A stretch of 64,000 nt of DNA, from NCBI RefSeq assembly GCF_023217965.1, contig NZ_JALPSC010000002.1:1-64000 (forward strand), read 5' to 3'. This document shows positions 1 to 10,096 of the stretch, one piece after another. Made by a program: the position numbers and the translations under genes. The notes beneath the pieces are model-generated. The model made no database searches. It had not been told where the DNA came from and saw only the letters and a list, made by a program, of their open reading frames with translations. Numbering within the stretch: the first letter of the stretch is position 1; each line of letters begins with the position of its first letter. This stretch comes from Prevotella sp. E13-27. Lineage in GTDB: Bacteria; Bacteroidota; Bacteroidia; Bacteroidales; Bacteroidaceae.

Positions 1-1421
1 CAGTTTATTTTGGAAGAAGGTGGATAAGGTTCTCCTTGTCCGCTGAAACGATATACAAAAAGAGACTTGGAGGAAGTCGTATCTATAAGTCCCTCTTTCG
101 TCAGTTCGTCATATAGCAGAGACAGACATTTGGGTAGTTCTCTATCCTTCTCTTCGCTATTGCTTCCTTTAAGTTTTGAGTTAAGAACCGTGACATACCT
201 TTTCTCCCTTAAGAATATGCTATCGTTACCATCAAAAGTTTGATCTTCGTGCCTGGTGTCTTGATGCTCTTCCACTATAATTGTCTGTTGCTCATCATCA
301 GTGTATAATGACACAATCCAGTTCAGTAAATCCTTGTCTTCGTCACTGAGCAATCCATCGACCATATGATAGACGGATTTCATTTGATGAAGGGATAAGG
401 TTATGAAGTCCAGAAAGTCTTGGCATTCCAATTCCACATAATCCCAATCTCCATTCTCCCATTTTTGCTCGATAGCAGCAGCGAATGATTTGCCTCCAGC
501 ATTTCCGAATCGCTGGCTTATCTCATTTTTGTGGCTCCTTAATGCAGACAGGAGGATTTTGTAAGTCTGAATTTTGCAGTTGTATGTAATGGATGAAAGG
601 GATATTGATATGGTTCCTTCTTTCTCGGACTCTAACAAGAACTGCTTCCAAGGCTTTCTCTTACTATCAGTATAATGGGTATATGGTCTTGTCTCAGCAA
701 TTGTATCACAGTTGTATTGTTGCCTACCTATCCGATGTCTGCGTGCAAAGCTCTTTGTGTCGAATCCGCAAAGAAGTTTTATCCTTTCTACGGCGAACTG
801 TTCTTCTTCCTCTTTCGGGATATTTCTGAAAAATGGTGCTAACCCAGTATCTGTCAGCCAGAGATTTTCCAACTGAATCTTTTTGCCACGTTTGATTATC
901 CTAACGTCCTTTTCACTCTTGATTCCAAACAGTAGATAGCGCATCGTCCACAATATTCCCATTAGATCTTGGCAGTCTGTTTCTTTTAATGCTGCTATAA
1001 ATGCAGTCTTGTCCTGGGCCTGAATAGAGTTTATGACACTTGTGTAAACATTTGATGGAAGTCTGTTGTAGTGGTCAATGATATTACGGGTGTCGGTATG
1101 TCCTAATGTGCATAAGAAGTCAAAGGCTTCATCGTGCGTCAAAAAAGATTCTGGCTCTTTGCCGTTGTCTCTCAGATATACATAGAGACTATAAATGTGT
1201 TTCTTAAGATTCGCATGAAGAACCTGAAAGAACGGAATGACCACTCCTTCACTGAAAGCAATGTATTCAAAGAGGCATGGCAGATAAGGAGCAAGAGCAG
1301 AAGGTTCATGCTCTTCTGACCAACACAAGAGTTTTCTGATTCTCCCAATCCCCAAGTCTACATTTGGAAGGATGGTCAGATGCTCTTGATCCGTTTTTAT
1401 GTTGCCTGTTTCTGTTAACAT
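1..1421 (-). CDS. Unknown protein, C-terminus cut by window edge
   Basis: An open frame of at least 473 codons reads leftward and runs off the left edge. The ATG at 1421 is the first start after an in-frame stop and has a Bacteroidales -7 box 27 bases upstream. The visible part is soluble, charged and mostly helical by composition, with no signal peptide or membrane segment. I recognise no domain or catalytic motif. It is divergent from hsdR across about 315 bases, so it could be an accessory defence gene or an unrelated neighbour. The coding call is strong because of the length of the frame; the function is unknown. Confidence 0.8.
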   Translation of the reverse strand, partial: MLTETGNIKTDQEHLTILPNVDLGIGRIRKLLCWSEEHEPSALAPYLPCLFEYIAFSEGVVIPFFQVLHANLKKHIYSLYVYLRDNGKEPESFLTHDEAFDFLCTLGHTDTRNIIDHYNRLPSNVYTSVINSIQAQDKTAFIAALKETDCQDLMGILWTMRYLLFGIKSEKDVRIIKRGKKIQLENLWLTDTGLAPFFRNIPKEEEEQFAVERIKLLCGFDTKSFARRHRIGRQQYNCDTIAETRPYTHYTDSKRKPWKQFLLESEKEGTISISLSSITYNCKIQTYKILLSALRSHKNEISQRFGNAGGKSFAAAIEQKWENGDWDYVELECQDFLDFITLSLHQMKSVYHMVDGLLSDEDKDLLNWIVSLYTDDEQQTIIVEEHQDTRHEDQTFDGNDSIFLREKRYVTVLNSKLKGSNSEEKDRELPKCLSLLYDELTKEGLIDTTSSKSLFVYRFSGQGEPYPPSSKIN

Positions 1422-1447
1422 AAAGCCATGCAGATGAAATCCAGATG

Positions 1448-1455
1448 CAAAGGTA
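1448..1455 (-). promoter_or_regulatory. Candidate -7 box for the leftward gene
   Basis: TACCTTTG on the minus strand matches the Bacteroidales -7 consensus TAnnTTTG and sits 27 bases before the start at 1421. No clear TTG box is seen about 20 bases further upstream, so the call rests on one element. Confidence 0.45.
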
Positions 1456-1654
1456 CTCTATTTTTATGAATTATAGCCCATTTCATTCAATAAAATGCAA
1501 AAAAGGCATCATTGAAGGGGTAACTTTATATAGTATGACGTTAGTAGACACATAAAACGCTCTTTTAGACTTCATAATTGTGGCAAAAGTAGAAATTTTC
1601 GTTAAATTATGGCGCATTAAAACTTAAACTAAGGGGAATTTGGGTAAAAATGTG

Positions 1655-1662
1655 TACCTTTG
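1655..1662 (+). promoter_or_regulatory. Candidate -7 box for hsdRMS
   Basis: TACCTTTG matches the Bacteroidales -7 consensus 75 bases before the hsdR start. A -33 TTG at the usual distance is not evident. The rest of the roughly 315-base gap between the divergent genes (1422-1736) is AT-rich and shows nothing else I can name. Confidence 0.45.
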
Positions 1663-1736
1663 CACTAACTTGGGATAATATGCACTTATCGGAAGTATGA
1701 AACCAAGGCCATGTGTAACATCTAAACGCTATCAAT

Positions 1737-4550
1737 ATGGCACCAGAAGAAAAGGCAAGGCAGATAATAGACAAGAAACTTGAAGATGCTGGTTGGGTAA
1801 TCCAGGATCGTCAGGAGTTCAACCCTATTGCGTCTCTTGGAGTCGCAGTCCGTGAATACCTCACAAGTGACAATGAAGAGGTTGATTATGCCCTTTTCAT
1901 TGAAGGTACTCCTGTAGGTGTAATTGAAGCCAAGCCCGATGAAGAGGGCGTTCACCTTGTGACAGCAGCACATGAGCAGAATGAAGGATATGTAAGTTCT
2001 GGTTTGAAATGGGCCAATTATTCCAAGAAGGACATGCGCTTCATCTACGAGGCGACAGGTGTATTGACACACTTCACAGACTTGCTTGACCCGAAGCCCA
2101 GAGTGCGTAAGCTGTTCTCATTTCACAGGCCAGAGCAGTTACTGTATTGGATAAAAGATTATAAGTTCAATGGAAAGAAAACGCTGCGAGGTCGATTGCA
2201 AGAGTTCCCTGAACTGCCAGAAGAAGGATTCCGTGAATGTCAGATAAAGGCTATATTAAACCTTGAAAAGTCTTTCGGTAACAACAAACCACGTTCATTG
2301 GTTCAGATGGCAACTGGTGCAGGAAAAACCTATACCGCCATCACCAACACATATCGGCTGTTGAAGTTCGCAAAAGCCAAGCGAATACTATTTCTTGTTG
2401 ACACGAAGAACCTTGGAATGCAAGCCGAAACGGAATACAAGAACTACCAGCCTTACGATAGCACAGAGAAACTGAATGCCCTATATAACATTCAGCGCAT
2501 TCAGACATCGAACATTCCTCAAAGCACCCAAATCTGCATAAGTACGATTCAGCGTGTATATTCTATGCTGACAGGAAACCTATCTTCCATGCCAGATGAC
2601 GTGGACGATGAACCAGGTACAACAACAGGAACAGAGCGAGAGGTGAAATACAATTCAGAATATCCACCAGAGTTCTTCGATTTTATCATTATAGACGAGT
2701 GCCACCGTTCCATTTACAACCAATGGAGGCAAGTGCTGGAGTATTTCGATGCTTTCCTTATTGGACTGACCGCTACTCCGAACCAACATACATACGCCTT
2801 CTTTGACGAGAATGTTGTAAGTGAATACACCCATGAGGAAGCTGTTTCAGATGGTGTGAACGTGGGCGCACTTGGTACTTTCAGCATAGAAACGGAAAAG
2901 ACCAAACAGGGCGGCATCGTTGCAAAGATTAACCAGCAGATAGAGATTCGTGACAAACGGACAAGGAAACAGCGTTGGGAGTCAACAGATGAAGATATAG
3001 CTTACGATGGGAAAGACCTTGACAACTCCGTAGTCAATAAATCGCAAATCAGGGTAATCCTAAAGACTTTCAAGGATAACTGGAAGAAATGGGAATACTA
3101 CAAGGACAGGAAGGAATTGCCAAAGACGCTCATATTTGCCAAGAACGACAGTCATGCAGACGATATTGTTGCTTTGGTGAAAGAGGTGTTCAATGAAGGT
3201 AACGACTTCTGCAAGAAGATAACTTTCAAGTCCGAAGAAAACGAAACCTCACTACTCTATGCTTTCCGCAATGAATTCTATCCTCGTGTGGCTGTAACAG
3301 TGAACAAGATAGCAACAGGTACTGATGTAAAAGCCATTGAGATACTTCTGTTTATGCGTGACATCCGCAGTGAGAACTACTATGAGCAGATGCTGGGAAG
3401 GGCAAGGAGGACAATGGACTTGGAAAGTCTGAAACAGGCTTCGCCGTCAGCAAGTACCCCCAAATTAGGGTATGTGATTGTAGATGCTGTGGGCGTAACC
3501 AAATCTGACAAATGTGCTGCCAAGAAGAAATGTGGTGGTGATGTGAAACCAACCGTCTCATTCAAGTCACTGCTTGATGCGGTGGTGACTGGAGACATAT
3601 CGGAAGAAACCTTCAGCACCCTTGGTACACGACTTGAACATATTGACAGGGTACTTACCGACAAGGAGCGTGAGGAATTCAAGAAGGTATCTGGAGGAAC
3701 GTCACTTCGACAGCTGTCTACTAATATTAAGAACGTACATGATGTTGATAGGATAGAAGATACGATAAAGACTGAACATCCCGAATATCCTACCCTTTCG
3801 CCCGTAGATAAGGAAGAAGTAAGAAAGGATGTTATCAAGAAACGTTGCCTTGAAGCAGCAAAACCCATCTATGAGCCGAAAGTCCGTGATTTCCTGATGA
3901 ACGTCCGTAACTCTAACGACCAGACCATTGATCCAGCATTGGATCATCTGACATACGCAGGTTTTGAAACCGACGTGGCGGAGACCAAAGCTAAGGTTCG
4001 TGAGACCCTGAAAGAGTTTATTGAGACCAATAAAGACGAGATAACAGCTCTCAACATCATATATCATCAGGACTATCGAAACCGCCACATTACCGAAGCA
4101 ATGATACATGAGCTTTACGACAAGATGCAACGTTACAACAATATGCTCAATGGTAGTTTGATATTCTCGGCATACTCAGATATGACCCGCAAGAAAACTG
4201 TTCTTAAGGAACTGGTTGACATCATTCAGATTATCAAGTATGAGTGGGGACAGATACCAGAGATATACCCCTTTGCAGATATGGTGAAAAAACGCTACAA
4301 GGAATGGATCTTCGAGCGTAATGCCAACAAGGGAGGTGTCCGTGGTGCAGGAACAGCCCCGTTTACAGAAGAACAGATGAAGTGGCTGGAAATGATACGC
4401 GACTATATTGCCATCAATGCCAGTTTCCACGTTGATGCTCTAAAGAGCGGTGAGTTTAACAAGCTCGGAGGAACGGCAAAATACTACAGCCTCTTTGGTA
4501 GTCAGTGGAAAGACATCATCATTGAGTTAAACCAGAAATTAGTAGCATAA
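1737..4550 (+). CDS. hsdR: Type I restriction endonuclease subunit R
   Basis: HsdR is the motor and nuclease subunit of a type I restriction enzyme: it translocates unmethylated DNA using ATP and cuts at a distance. Near the N-terminus a PD-(D/E)XK-type nuclease site is visible (D50, then E64 and K66 in VIEAK). The SF2 helicase core follows: Walker A MATGAGKT at 191-198, DECH at 320-323 and LTATP at 344-348. The long C-terminal helical part resembles the EcoEI-type HsdR C-terminal domain that docks onto the methylase. At 937 residues the length is normal for the family. It is followed after 7 bases by hsdM. Confidence 0.96.
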   Translation: MAPEEKARQIIDKKLEDAGWVIQDRQEFNPIASLGVAVREYLTSDNEEVDYALFIEGTPVGVIEAKPDEEGVHLVTAAHEQNEGYVSSGLKWANYSKKDMRFIYEATGVLTHFTDLLDPKPRVRKLFSFHRPEQLLYWIKDYKFNGKKTLRGRLQEFPELPEEGFRECQIKAILNLEKSFGNNKPRSLVQMATGAGKTYTAITNTYRLLKFAKAKRILFLVDTKNLGMQAETEYKNYQPYDSTEKLNALYNIQRIQTSNIPQSTQICISTIQRVYSMLTGNLSSMPDDVDDEPGTTTGTEREVKYNSEYPPEFFDFIIIDECHRSIYNQWRQVLEYFDAFLIGLTATPNQHTYAFFDENVVSEYTHEEAVSDGVNVGALGTFSIETEKTKQGGIVAKINQQIEIRDKRTRKQRWESTDEDIAYDGKDLDNSVVNKSQIRVILKTFKDNWKKWEYYKDRKELPKTLIFAKNDSHADDIVALVKEVFNEGNDFCKKITFKSEENETSLLYAFRNEFYPRVAVTVNKIATGTDVKAIEILLFMRDIRSENYYEQMLGRARRTMDLESLKQASPSASTPKLGYVIVDAVGVTKSDKCAAKKKCGGDVKPTVSFKSLLDAVVTGDISEETFSTLGTRLEHIDRVLTDKEREEFKKVSGGTSLRQLSTNIKNVHDVDRIEDTIKTEHPEYPTLSPVDKEEVRKDVIKKRCLEAAKPIYEPKVRDFLMNVRNSNDQTIDPALDHLTYAGFETDVAETKAKVRETLKEFIETNKDEITALNIIYHQDYRNRHITEAMIHELYDKMQRYNNMLNGSLIFSAYSDMTRKKTVLKELVDIIQIIKYEWGQIPEIYPFADMVKKRYKEWIFERNANKGGVRGAGTAPFTEEQMKWLEMIRDYIAINASFHVDALKSGEFNKLGGTAKYYSLFGSQWKDIIIELNQKLVA

Positions 4551-4557
4551 GACCCAA

Positions 4558-6090
4558 ATGGCAGATTCTACAATAAGCAACAAAGTATGGAATATCGCTG
4601 GCATTCTGTTTGATGGCGGCGTTTCAAATAGTGACTACTTGGAGCAGATAACCTATCTTCTTTTCCTCAAAATGGTTGACGAGGACATGAAGATGCCCGA
4701 AGAACTCCGGTGGAACAACTGGCGCAATCTGGAACTTCCTACCGATTGTGACTGGTCACTGCTCATGTCGAAGTCAGGCGAGGAACTGAAGGAACACTAT
4801 GGAAAGATTCTCTCCCTTCTCTCTAAGAAAACAGGTATGATTGGCGAGATTTACCGTGGCGCACAGAATAAGATACAAACTCCAGAACATCTGCGTAAGG
4901 TTATCCAGATGATTGACGGCACACAATGGAACTCCCTGAGTGAAGACGTGAAAGGCGACATCTATGAAAGCCTGTTGGAACGTATTGCTCAGGACACTAA
5001 GTCTGGTGCAGGGCAGTATTTCACCCCTCGTGCCCTGATTAAGACCATTGTAAAATGCGTCAATCCCGAACTTGGAAAGGTCATCGTAGACCCATGCTGC
5101 GGTTCTGGAGGTTTCTTACTTGCTGCTAAAGATTTTTTGCAAGGAAAATACACAACGATGACAGGCAAGCAGACCGATGACTTGAAACTGCATACTTTTT
5201 ATGGAACCGAGATTGTTCCTAACACCTATCGACTCTGTCTGATGAACTTGCTGTTGCATGGTATCGGTGAGTTTGGCGGTGTGCCTCCCATCAAGTGTGC
5301 AGATTCGCTTGCTTCTGCTCCTGGTGACAATGATCTTTGTGAATATGTGATGACCAATCCTCCTTTCGGAAAGAAGTCATCAACGACGATTGAGGTACAG
5401 GAAGAGGATAAGGAAACTGGTGAAATGGTCACAAAGCTCAAAAAAGCACAAGACAATTATGTAAGGGCAGACTTTATAGCTACCACGTCCAATAAACAAT
5501 TGAACTTCTTACAACACATCAAATCGCTGCTGAAAGTTGGTGGAACAGCTGCCGTCGTGCTTCCTGATAACGTACTGTTTGAAGGTGGTGCAGGTGAAAC
5601 TATCCGCAAGAACCTGTTAAAGACTTGCGACCTGCATACAATTCTCCGTCTGCCTACAGGATTGTTCTATGCCCAGGGTGTAAAGGCTAATGTGCTATTC
5701 TTTGAGAAGAAACCCACCTCAGAGAATGCCCAGACTAAAGAGGTCTGGATTTACGACTATCGTACCAATGTCAAGCATACGCTGAAACAAAATCCTTTGC
5801 GCGAGACTGACCTTCAGGATTTTGTGGATTGCTATCGTCCCGATGACCGTCACCATCGTCAGGAAACCTATCATGCAGAGAGCAATCCAGATGGTCGTTG
5901 GCGTAAGTTCACATACGACGAGGTGCTGGGACGTGACAAGACCAGTCTTGATATTACTTGGATAAAACAAGGTGAAGAGAGCGAAGATCTCTCGTTGCCA
6001 GAGCTTATCAGTATCATCAAAGAGAAAAGCAACAACATCACTGAGGCTGTTGCAGAACTGGAGAAACTTCTTGAAAATCTTGAAAGCTAA
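4558..6090 (+). CDS. hsdM: Type I DNA methyltransferase subunit M
   Basis: HsdM transfers a methyl group from S-adenosylmethionine to N6 of adenine in the site chosen by HsdS, and forms the M2S core that HsdR joins. The SAM-binding motif DPCCGSGG is at 178-185 and the catalytic NPPF at 267-270. The helical N-terminal HsdM domain precedes them, with the VWNIAGIL and ITYLLFLKM type segments. At 510 residues it is full length. The stop overlaps the hsdS start by one base (TAATG), typical of translational coupling in this operon. Confidence 0.96.
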   Translation: MADSTISNKVWNIAGILFDGGVSNSDYLEQITYLLFLKMVDEDMKMPEELRWNNWRNLELPTDCDWSLLMSKSGEELKEHYGKILSLLSKKTGMIGEIYRGAQNKIQTPEHLRKVIQMIDGTQWNSLSEDVKGDIYESLLERIAQDTKSGAGQYFTPRALIKTIVKCVNPELGKVIVDPCCGSGGFLLAAKDFLQGKYTTMTGKQTDDLKLHTFYGTEIVPNTYRLCLMNLLLHGIGEFGGVPPIKCADSLASAPGDNDLCEYVMTNPPFGKKSSTTIEVQEEDKETGEMVTKLKKAQDNYVRADFIATTSNKQLNFLQHIKSLLKVGGTAAVVLPDNVLFEGGAGETIRKNLLKTCDLHTILRLPTGLFYAQGVKANVLFFEKKPTSENAQTKEVWIYDYRTNVKHTLKQNPLRETDLQDFVDCYRPDDRHHRQETYHAESNPDGRWRKFTYDEVLGRDKTSLDITWIKQGEESEDLSLPELISIIKEKSNNITEAVAELEKLLENLES

Positions 6091-7550
6091 TGGACACAAA
6101 GAAACTTCGCCAAAAGATACTCGACCTTGCCATTCGTGGTAAGTTGGTTCCACAAGACCCTAATGACGAGCCTGCATCTGTACTATTGGAACGAATCAAG
6201 GCAGAAAAAGAACGCTTAATCAAGGAAGGGAAGATTAAGCGTTCCAAGAAGTCTGCTTCCGATACGTCCCATTATGAGAACCTGCCTTTCGAGATTCCTG
6301 AAAGTTGGGTATGGACTACAATAGAAGAAGTCACTCCATCTTTGCAATACGGAACATCAGAGAAATCAAAGTCTTCTGGAGATATTGCTGTTCTAAGAAT
6401 GGGCAATATTACAAGAAAAGGGACTATTGACTATTCTGATTTGGTTTACACTTCTAATAAGGCAGATATTGAAAAACTCCGATTAAAGGCAGGAGATATA
6501 CTGTTTAATCGGACTAATAGTAGCGAATGGGTTGGAAAAACTGCGATCTATAGAGGCGAAGTACCATCTATTTATGCTGGTTACATTATTCGTATGACTC
6601 CTATTTTCTTGGATTGTGAATATGTGAATATGGTGATGAATAGTCAATATGAGAGGGACTGGTGCAACTTTGTTAAAACAGATGGAGTAAACCAGTCAAA
6701 CATAAACTCTCAAAAACTTGGTCAGTTTTATATTCCCATTCCTCCCATTGAAGAACAAAAGCGTATCGTTGAAACCGGAAACTATTGGCTTCATTTAGTT
6801 GAAAGTATTGAATCCAACAAGAAGGATATTATCAATACCATTACAAAAGCCAAACAAGAAGTGTTGAGGATGGCTATTTGTGGAGAATTGGTATCACAAG
6901 ATCCAACCGATGAACCAGCCATTGAGTTACTTAAACGTATCAACTCGAATATCGAAATTCCTTGTGATAACCCCCATTATCCCTTTGATATTCCTCAAAG
7001 TTGGTGCTGGATTAAGCTTGGAGCGCTTTGTTCTTTCCTGTCACGAGGTAAATCGCCCAAATATTCAGAAGAGCGGAAATATCCTGTTTTCGCTCAAAAG
7101 TGCAATTTGTATAATGGAGATATTTCCCTTGAACAGGCTCGCTTTTTGGATCCCAGCACATTATCAAAATGGGATGATATATATAAGTTGCGAGAAGGTG
7201 ACGTGCTTATGAACTCAACAGGCACTGGAACTGTAGGCAGGACAAGAGTGTTTCACAGCGACTGTCTCGGAACATACCCTTTCGCCGTTCCTGATTCGCA
7301 CGTGTCGGTTATAAGGACATTTGACAGCATAGAATCAAAATACATTCATGCTTATTTATCATCTAAAGGAACTCAGCGTTATCTTGAAGACAACTTGGCT
7401 GGGTCAACAAACCAAAAAGAACTATATATAGGTGTTTTGGATAATTTGTTAATTCCTCTCCCTCCCCAAAATGAACAAAAACGTATCGTAGAAGAAATTG
7501 ATAGATATTTCAATACTCTTGATAAAATCAAAGAATCCCTAACAGCTTAG
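6090..7550 (+). CDS. hsdS: Type I specificity subunit S (expressed copy)
   Basis: HsdS recognises the bipartite DNA target and holds two HsdM subunits. The 486-residue protein has the classic repeat plan. A conserved N-terminal helix region is followed by the first target-recognition domain, which begins near SHYENLPFEIPESW and ends at PPIEEQKRIV. A central conserved helix segment follows, then the second target-recognition domain, which begins near NPHYPFDIPQSW and ends at PPQNEQKRIV. Each domain starts inside a short repeat that recurs, inverted or direct, in the silent copies downstream (6261-6281 and 6957-6980). The recognition domains can therefore be exchanged by recombination. Confidence 0.95.
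   Translation: MDTKKLRQKILDLAIRGKLVPQDPNDEPASVLLERIKAEKERLIKEGKIKRSKKSASDTSHYENLPFEIPESWVWTTIEEVTPSLQYGTSEKSKSSGDIAVLRMGNITRKGTIDYSDLVYTSNKADIEKLRLKAGDILFNRTNSSEWVGKTAIYRGEVPSIYAGYIIRMTPIFLDCEYVNMVMNSQYERDWCNFVKTDGVNQSNINSQKLGQFYIPIPPIEEQKRIVETGNYWLHLVESIESNKKDIINTITKAKQEVLRMAICGELVSQDPTDEPAIELLKRINSNIEIPCDNPHYPFDIPQSWCWIKLGALCSFLSRGKSPKYSEERKYPVFAQKCNLYNGDISLEQARFLDPSTLSKWDDIYKLREGDVLMNSTGTGTVGRTRVFHSDCLGTYPFAVPDSHVSVIRTFDSIESKYIHAYLSSKGTQRYLEDNLAGSTNQKELYIGVLDNLLIPLPPQNEQKRIVEEIDRYFNTLDKIKESLTA
6261..6281. repeat. hsdS inverted repeat A, expressed copy
   Basis: This 21-base segment at the start of target-recognition domain 1 recurs inverted at 10097-10117 with one mismatch (shared core GTCCCATTATGAGAAC). 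Recombination between the two would flip about 3.8 kb and exchange domain 1. Confidence 0.85.
6957..6980. repeat. hsdS inverted repeat B, expressed copy
   Basis: A 24-base segment at the start of target-recognition domain 2 is perfectly repeated, inverted, at 9386-9409. Its last 13 bases (TAACCCCCATTAT) also occur in direct orientation at 8428-8440. This is the likely crossover site for swapping domain 2. Confidence 0.88.
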
Positions 7551-7570
7551 ATGTTGTCGGGGACTCTTTG
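7529..7570. terminator. Bidirectional terminator between hsdS and recombinase
   Basis: CAAAGAATCCC and GGGGACTCTTTG form a stem of about ten pairs with one mismatch. A small AACA/TGTT extension sits inside the loop, and T-rich sequence follows. The hairpin covers the hsdS stop and separates hsdS from the convergent recombinase gene. Confidence 0.6.
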
Positions 7571-7575
7571 TTGAT

Positions 7576-8379
7576 TTACCAATTTACAATTCGGTCTACT
7601 ATCTTCTGTTGTTCACTTGCAGTTTTTCGAAGGTAGATTCTTGTGGTTTCAATACTTTCATGCCCCATGAGGTCAGCAAGGAGGGCAATATCATTGTAAC
7701 GGTCAAGGAAGTTCTTAGCAAAACGGTGACGGAAGGAATGAGGATAGACTACTTTTTTGTCAAGTCCATATTTCTGAGCAAAATGTTTAAGTTGCTGTGA
7801 TATTCCGCGAGTTGTTATCCGTTCTCCATATTTATTGAGGAACAGATAACCAGATTTGATGTTTCTACTCTCTATCCATGTTTTCGCTTCCACACAAAGA
7901 GACTTCGGGATATACAAACGACGCAACTTGCCACCTTTGCTATAGATGTCGAGATACCCCATTTCCACATGCTCTGCTTTTATCTGCAACAATTCGCTTA
8001 CCCTTGCACCAGTCGCTGCCATAAACCATACCACGAAGTACCATTCAGTATGGCCATCCTCCTTCAGCTTCCTTTTCAGGAATTTGTAGTCAGCGTTGCT
8101 AATGACGTTCTCCAGAAAGTTCTTTTGCTGCACCTTGACAAACTTCACTTTCAATTTGTCTTGCTTGCAGAACTCCAGGAACTTGTTAATACCTTGCAGA
8201 CGAAGATTGACAGTCTGCGGTTTGAAATGCTCTACCAAATAGCCTTTGTAGGCTAAGAGGTTTTTCTTGTTCACCTCTCCGTATGTGGAAAGGTAATAAT
8301 TGACCGTCCAAACATAAGAATTGACGGTGTTCCTAGCCAAGTCCGACTTGCTAAGGAATGTTTTGAACTTTGTTACCAT
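7576..8379 (-). CDS. Tyrosine recombinase of the hsdS inversion system
   Basis: A 267-residue XerD-like phage-integrase family enzyme. A SAM-like N-terminal core-binding domain is followed by the catalytic domain with ARVSELL (first Arg), HSFRHRF (HxxR) and LMGHESIETTRIYLRKT (second His and the Tyr nucleophile). It lies between the expressed hsdS and the silent cassettes, inside the segment that would invert. In Bacteroidales and streptococci, recombinases in this position shuffle hsdS alleles. Inference: it acts on the short repeats at 6261, 6957, 8428, 9375 and 10097. It is too small and badly placed to be the integrase of the island, which is at 60933-62321. Confidence 0.92.
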   Translation of the reverse strand: MVTKFKTFLSKSDLARNTVNSYVWTVNYYLSTYGEVNKKNLLAYKGYLVEHFKPQTVNLRLQGINKFLEFCKQDKLKVKFVKVQQKNFLENVISNADYKFLKRKLKEDGHTEWYFVVWFMAATGARVSELLQIKAEHVEMGYLDIYSKGGKLRRLYIPKSLCVEAKTWIESRNIKSGYLFLNKYGERITTRGISQQLKHFAQKYGLDKKVVYPHSFRHRFAKNFLDRYNDIALLADLMGHESIETTRIYLRKTASEQQKIVDRIVNW

Positions 8380-8427
8380 ATCATCATTTATTTAAATGAG
8401 TACAGTAACAATATAATAATGTACGGC

Positions 8428-8451
8428 TAACCCCCATTATCAGAAGTTACC
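8428..8451. repeat. hsdS repeat C at start of rightward silent cassette
   Basis: This 24-base sequence is repeated perfectly and inverted at 9375-9398. Its first 13 bases are the direct repeat of the core in expressed hsdS (6968-6980). It marks the crossover point at the beginning of the silent recognition domain. Confidence 0.86.
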
Positions 8452-8917
8452 TAATGGGTGGGCTATGACATCAATGCAAAACATCTGTCAACTTCGAGAC
8501 GGAGAGAAGCGAAATGACAATCCAAGGATTAACCTTGATGTTAAATACTTGCGTGGTAAAAGCGAAGGAGAAATGGTAACAAGCGGAAAATATGTACCAT
8601 CTGGTTCAACCATGATTCTTGTCGATGGAGAGAACTCTGGTGAAATCTTCACATCTGTAATTGAAGGTTATCAAGGTAGTACATTCAAACTGCTTGATGT
8701 AAGTTCCGAAATGAATATGGGCTTTGTGTTACTTGTAATAAAAAGCCATCAACAGGAGTTCCGAGAAAACAAAGTTGGTTCTGCAATTCCACATCTTAAC
8801 AAGAAATTGTTTAAGGAGATAGCTGTAATGATACCTCCCATTGAAGAACAGCAGAGGATTGTAGAATCTACTCAGCAATATCTAAATCTGTTGGAGTTCA
8901 TATCAGACAAATTATAG
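8430..8917 (+). pseudogene. Silent hsdS cassette, domain 2 only
   Basis: The frame opens just before NPHYQKLPNGWAM, right after a stop, and has no start codon at the family's natural beginning. It encodes one target-recognition domain ending in PPIEEQQRIVESTQQYLNLLEF, so it is a half HsdS beginning exactly at repeat C. An internal ATG at 8465 could be used, but the product would lack the start of the domain. It is best read as a storage cassette, not a decayed gene, because its boundary coincides with the repeat and the frame is intact. It converges tail to tail with the leftward silent copy, overlapping by a few bases at 8912-8917. Confidence 0.85.
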
Positions 8918-9374
8918 CATTGCAGCAATATCATCCAAAGCTCTCAACGTCTTTTGCAAAGCATTGACAATTCTTGTTTGCTCATTATAAGGAGGAATCG
9001 GGATGAATAGTTTTGAGTATTCAGAAATCCAATATCGCTTATGAGTTTTCCCAACCAACCGAGTAATTGACATATAATATGCTAGAAACTTTATATTTAT
9101 GCCCTTCCTTGGCCTCAATATTTTCATTGCCGAAGATTTGACTTTGAAAGGGAAATCGACGAACTTAGAATCGGTAGTGAAGTCATCGAATATGATTACA
9201 GGTAGATTGTTACAGATGCCGTGATTCTCATTAGTATAACCAATCACAAAAGATTTCCCTGCCGTTAATACGGGCGTGTCGTAATTATCAGAATAGTCTG
9301 TAGAATCAACTATGTAGGCTTGCGGTTGTTCGTAATCGACAACATCTTCCAATCTACACATTGACCAACCTCGT

Positions 9375-9409
9375 GGTAACTTCTGATAATGGGGGTTATC
9401 ACAAGGAAT
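9375..9409. repeat. hsdS inverted repeats B and C in leftward silent cassette
   Basis: Two overlapping 24-base matches lie here. 9386-9409 is the inverted copy of 6957-6980, and 9375-9398 is the inverted copy of 8428-8451. The shared 13-base core is TAACCCCCATTAT on the minus strand. The site can therefore pair with either of the other two. Confidence 0.87.
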
Positions 9410-10096
9410 CTGAATGTTGGGATTGATACGTTTCAATAAGTCTATGGCTGGTTCGTCTGAAGGATTCTGCTTAACCAGTTTCCCTTGAATTGCCATTCTT
9501 AATATGCTTTGTTTTGTATTGTCGATCAATTCTTCCAACTCACAAGCATTGCTGTCAATAGAATCAACATAGGTAAACCATTTTCTGACTTCCTTAACAA
9601 TCCTTACTTGTTCATTTAATGGCGGGAGGGCAATACGCATATTCTGGGATTGTGTCAATGATATATTTACCTGACCAGCAGATCCCTTTGTCGAAATGGA
9701 ATTGATTTCTGACATTTCAGATAGATAGTAAAAGAGATAATTAACCAAAATCTCTTTGTACATATATGGCCGAATCAACACAGCGGCTTGGTTGAAGTTG
9801 CTTTCTGGTAAATCAGATGGAATAATTGCAAGTTTACCAAGGGGAGGCCCAACAATATTCATAATCAAGTCACCTACCTCAGTCCTTGATCTTTGTAGTT
9901 TGCCATTATGCACCTCTGGCTTTATGTATTGTGGATGAAAGAAGAAGTCAATTTGTTGATTTCGCAGATTATACATCTTTATATATGGGATTCCTTTTTC
10001 TACAAAAGCATCCTTACTTGGAGTGCTACCAGAAGCAACATAAGCAAAATCATCAACTCTACACCAAGTCCAATTCTCTGGTATCTCAAATGGCCA

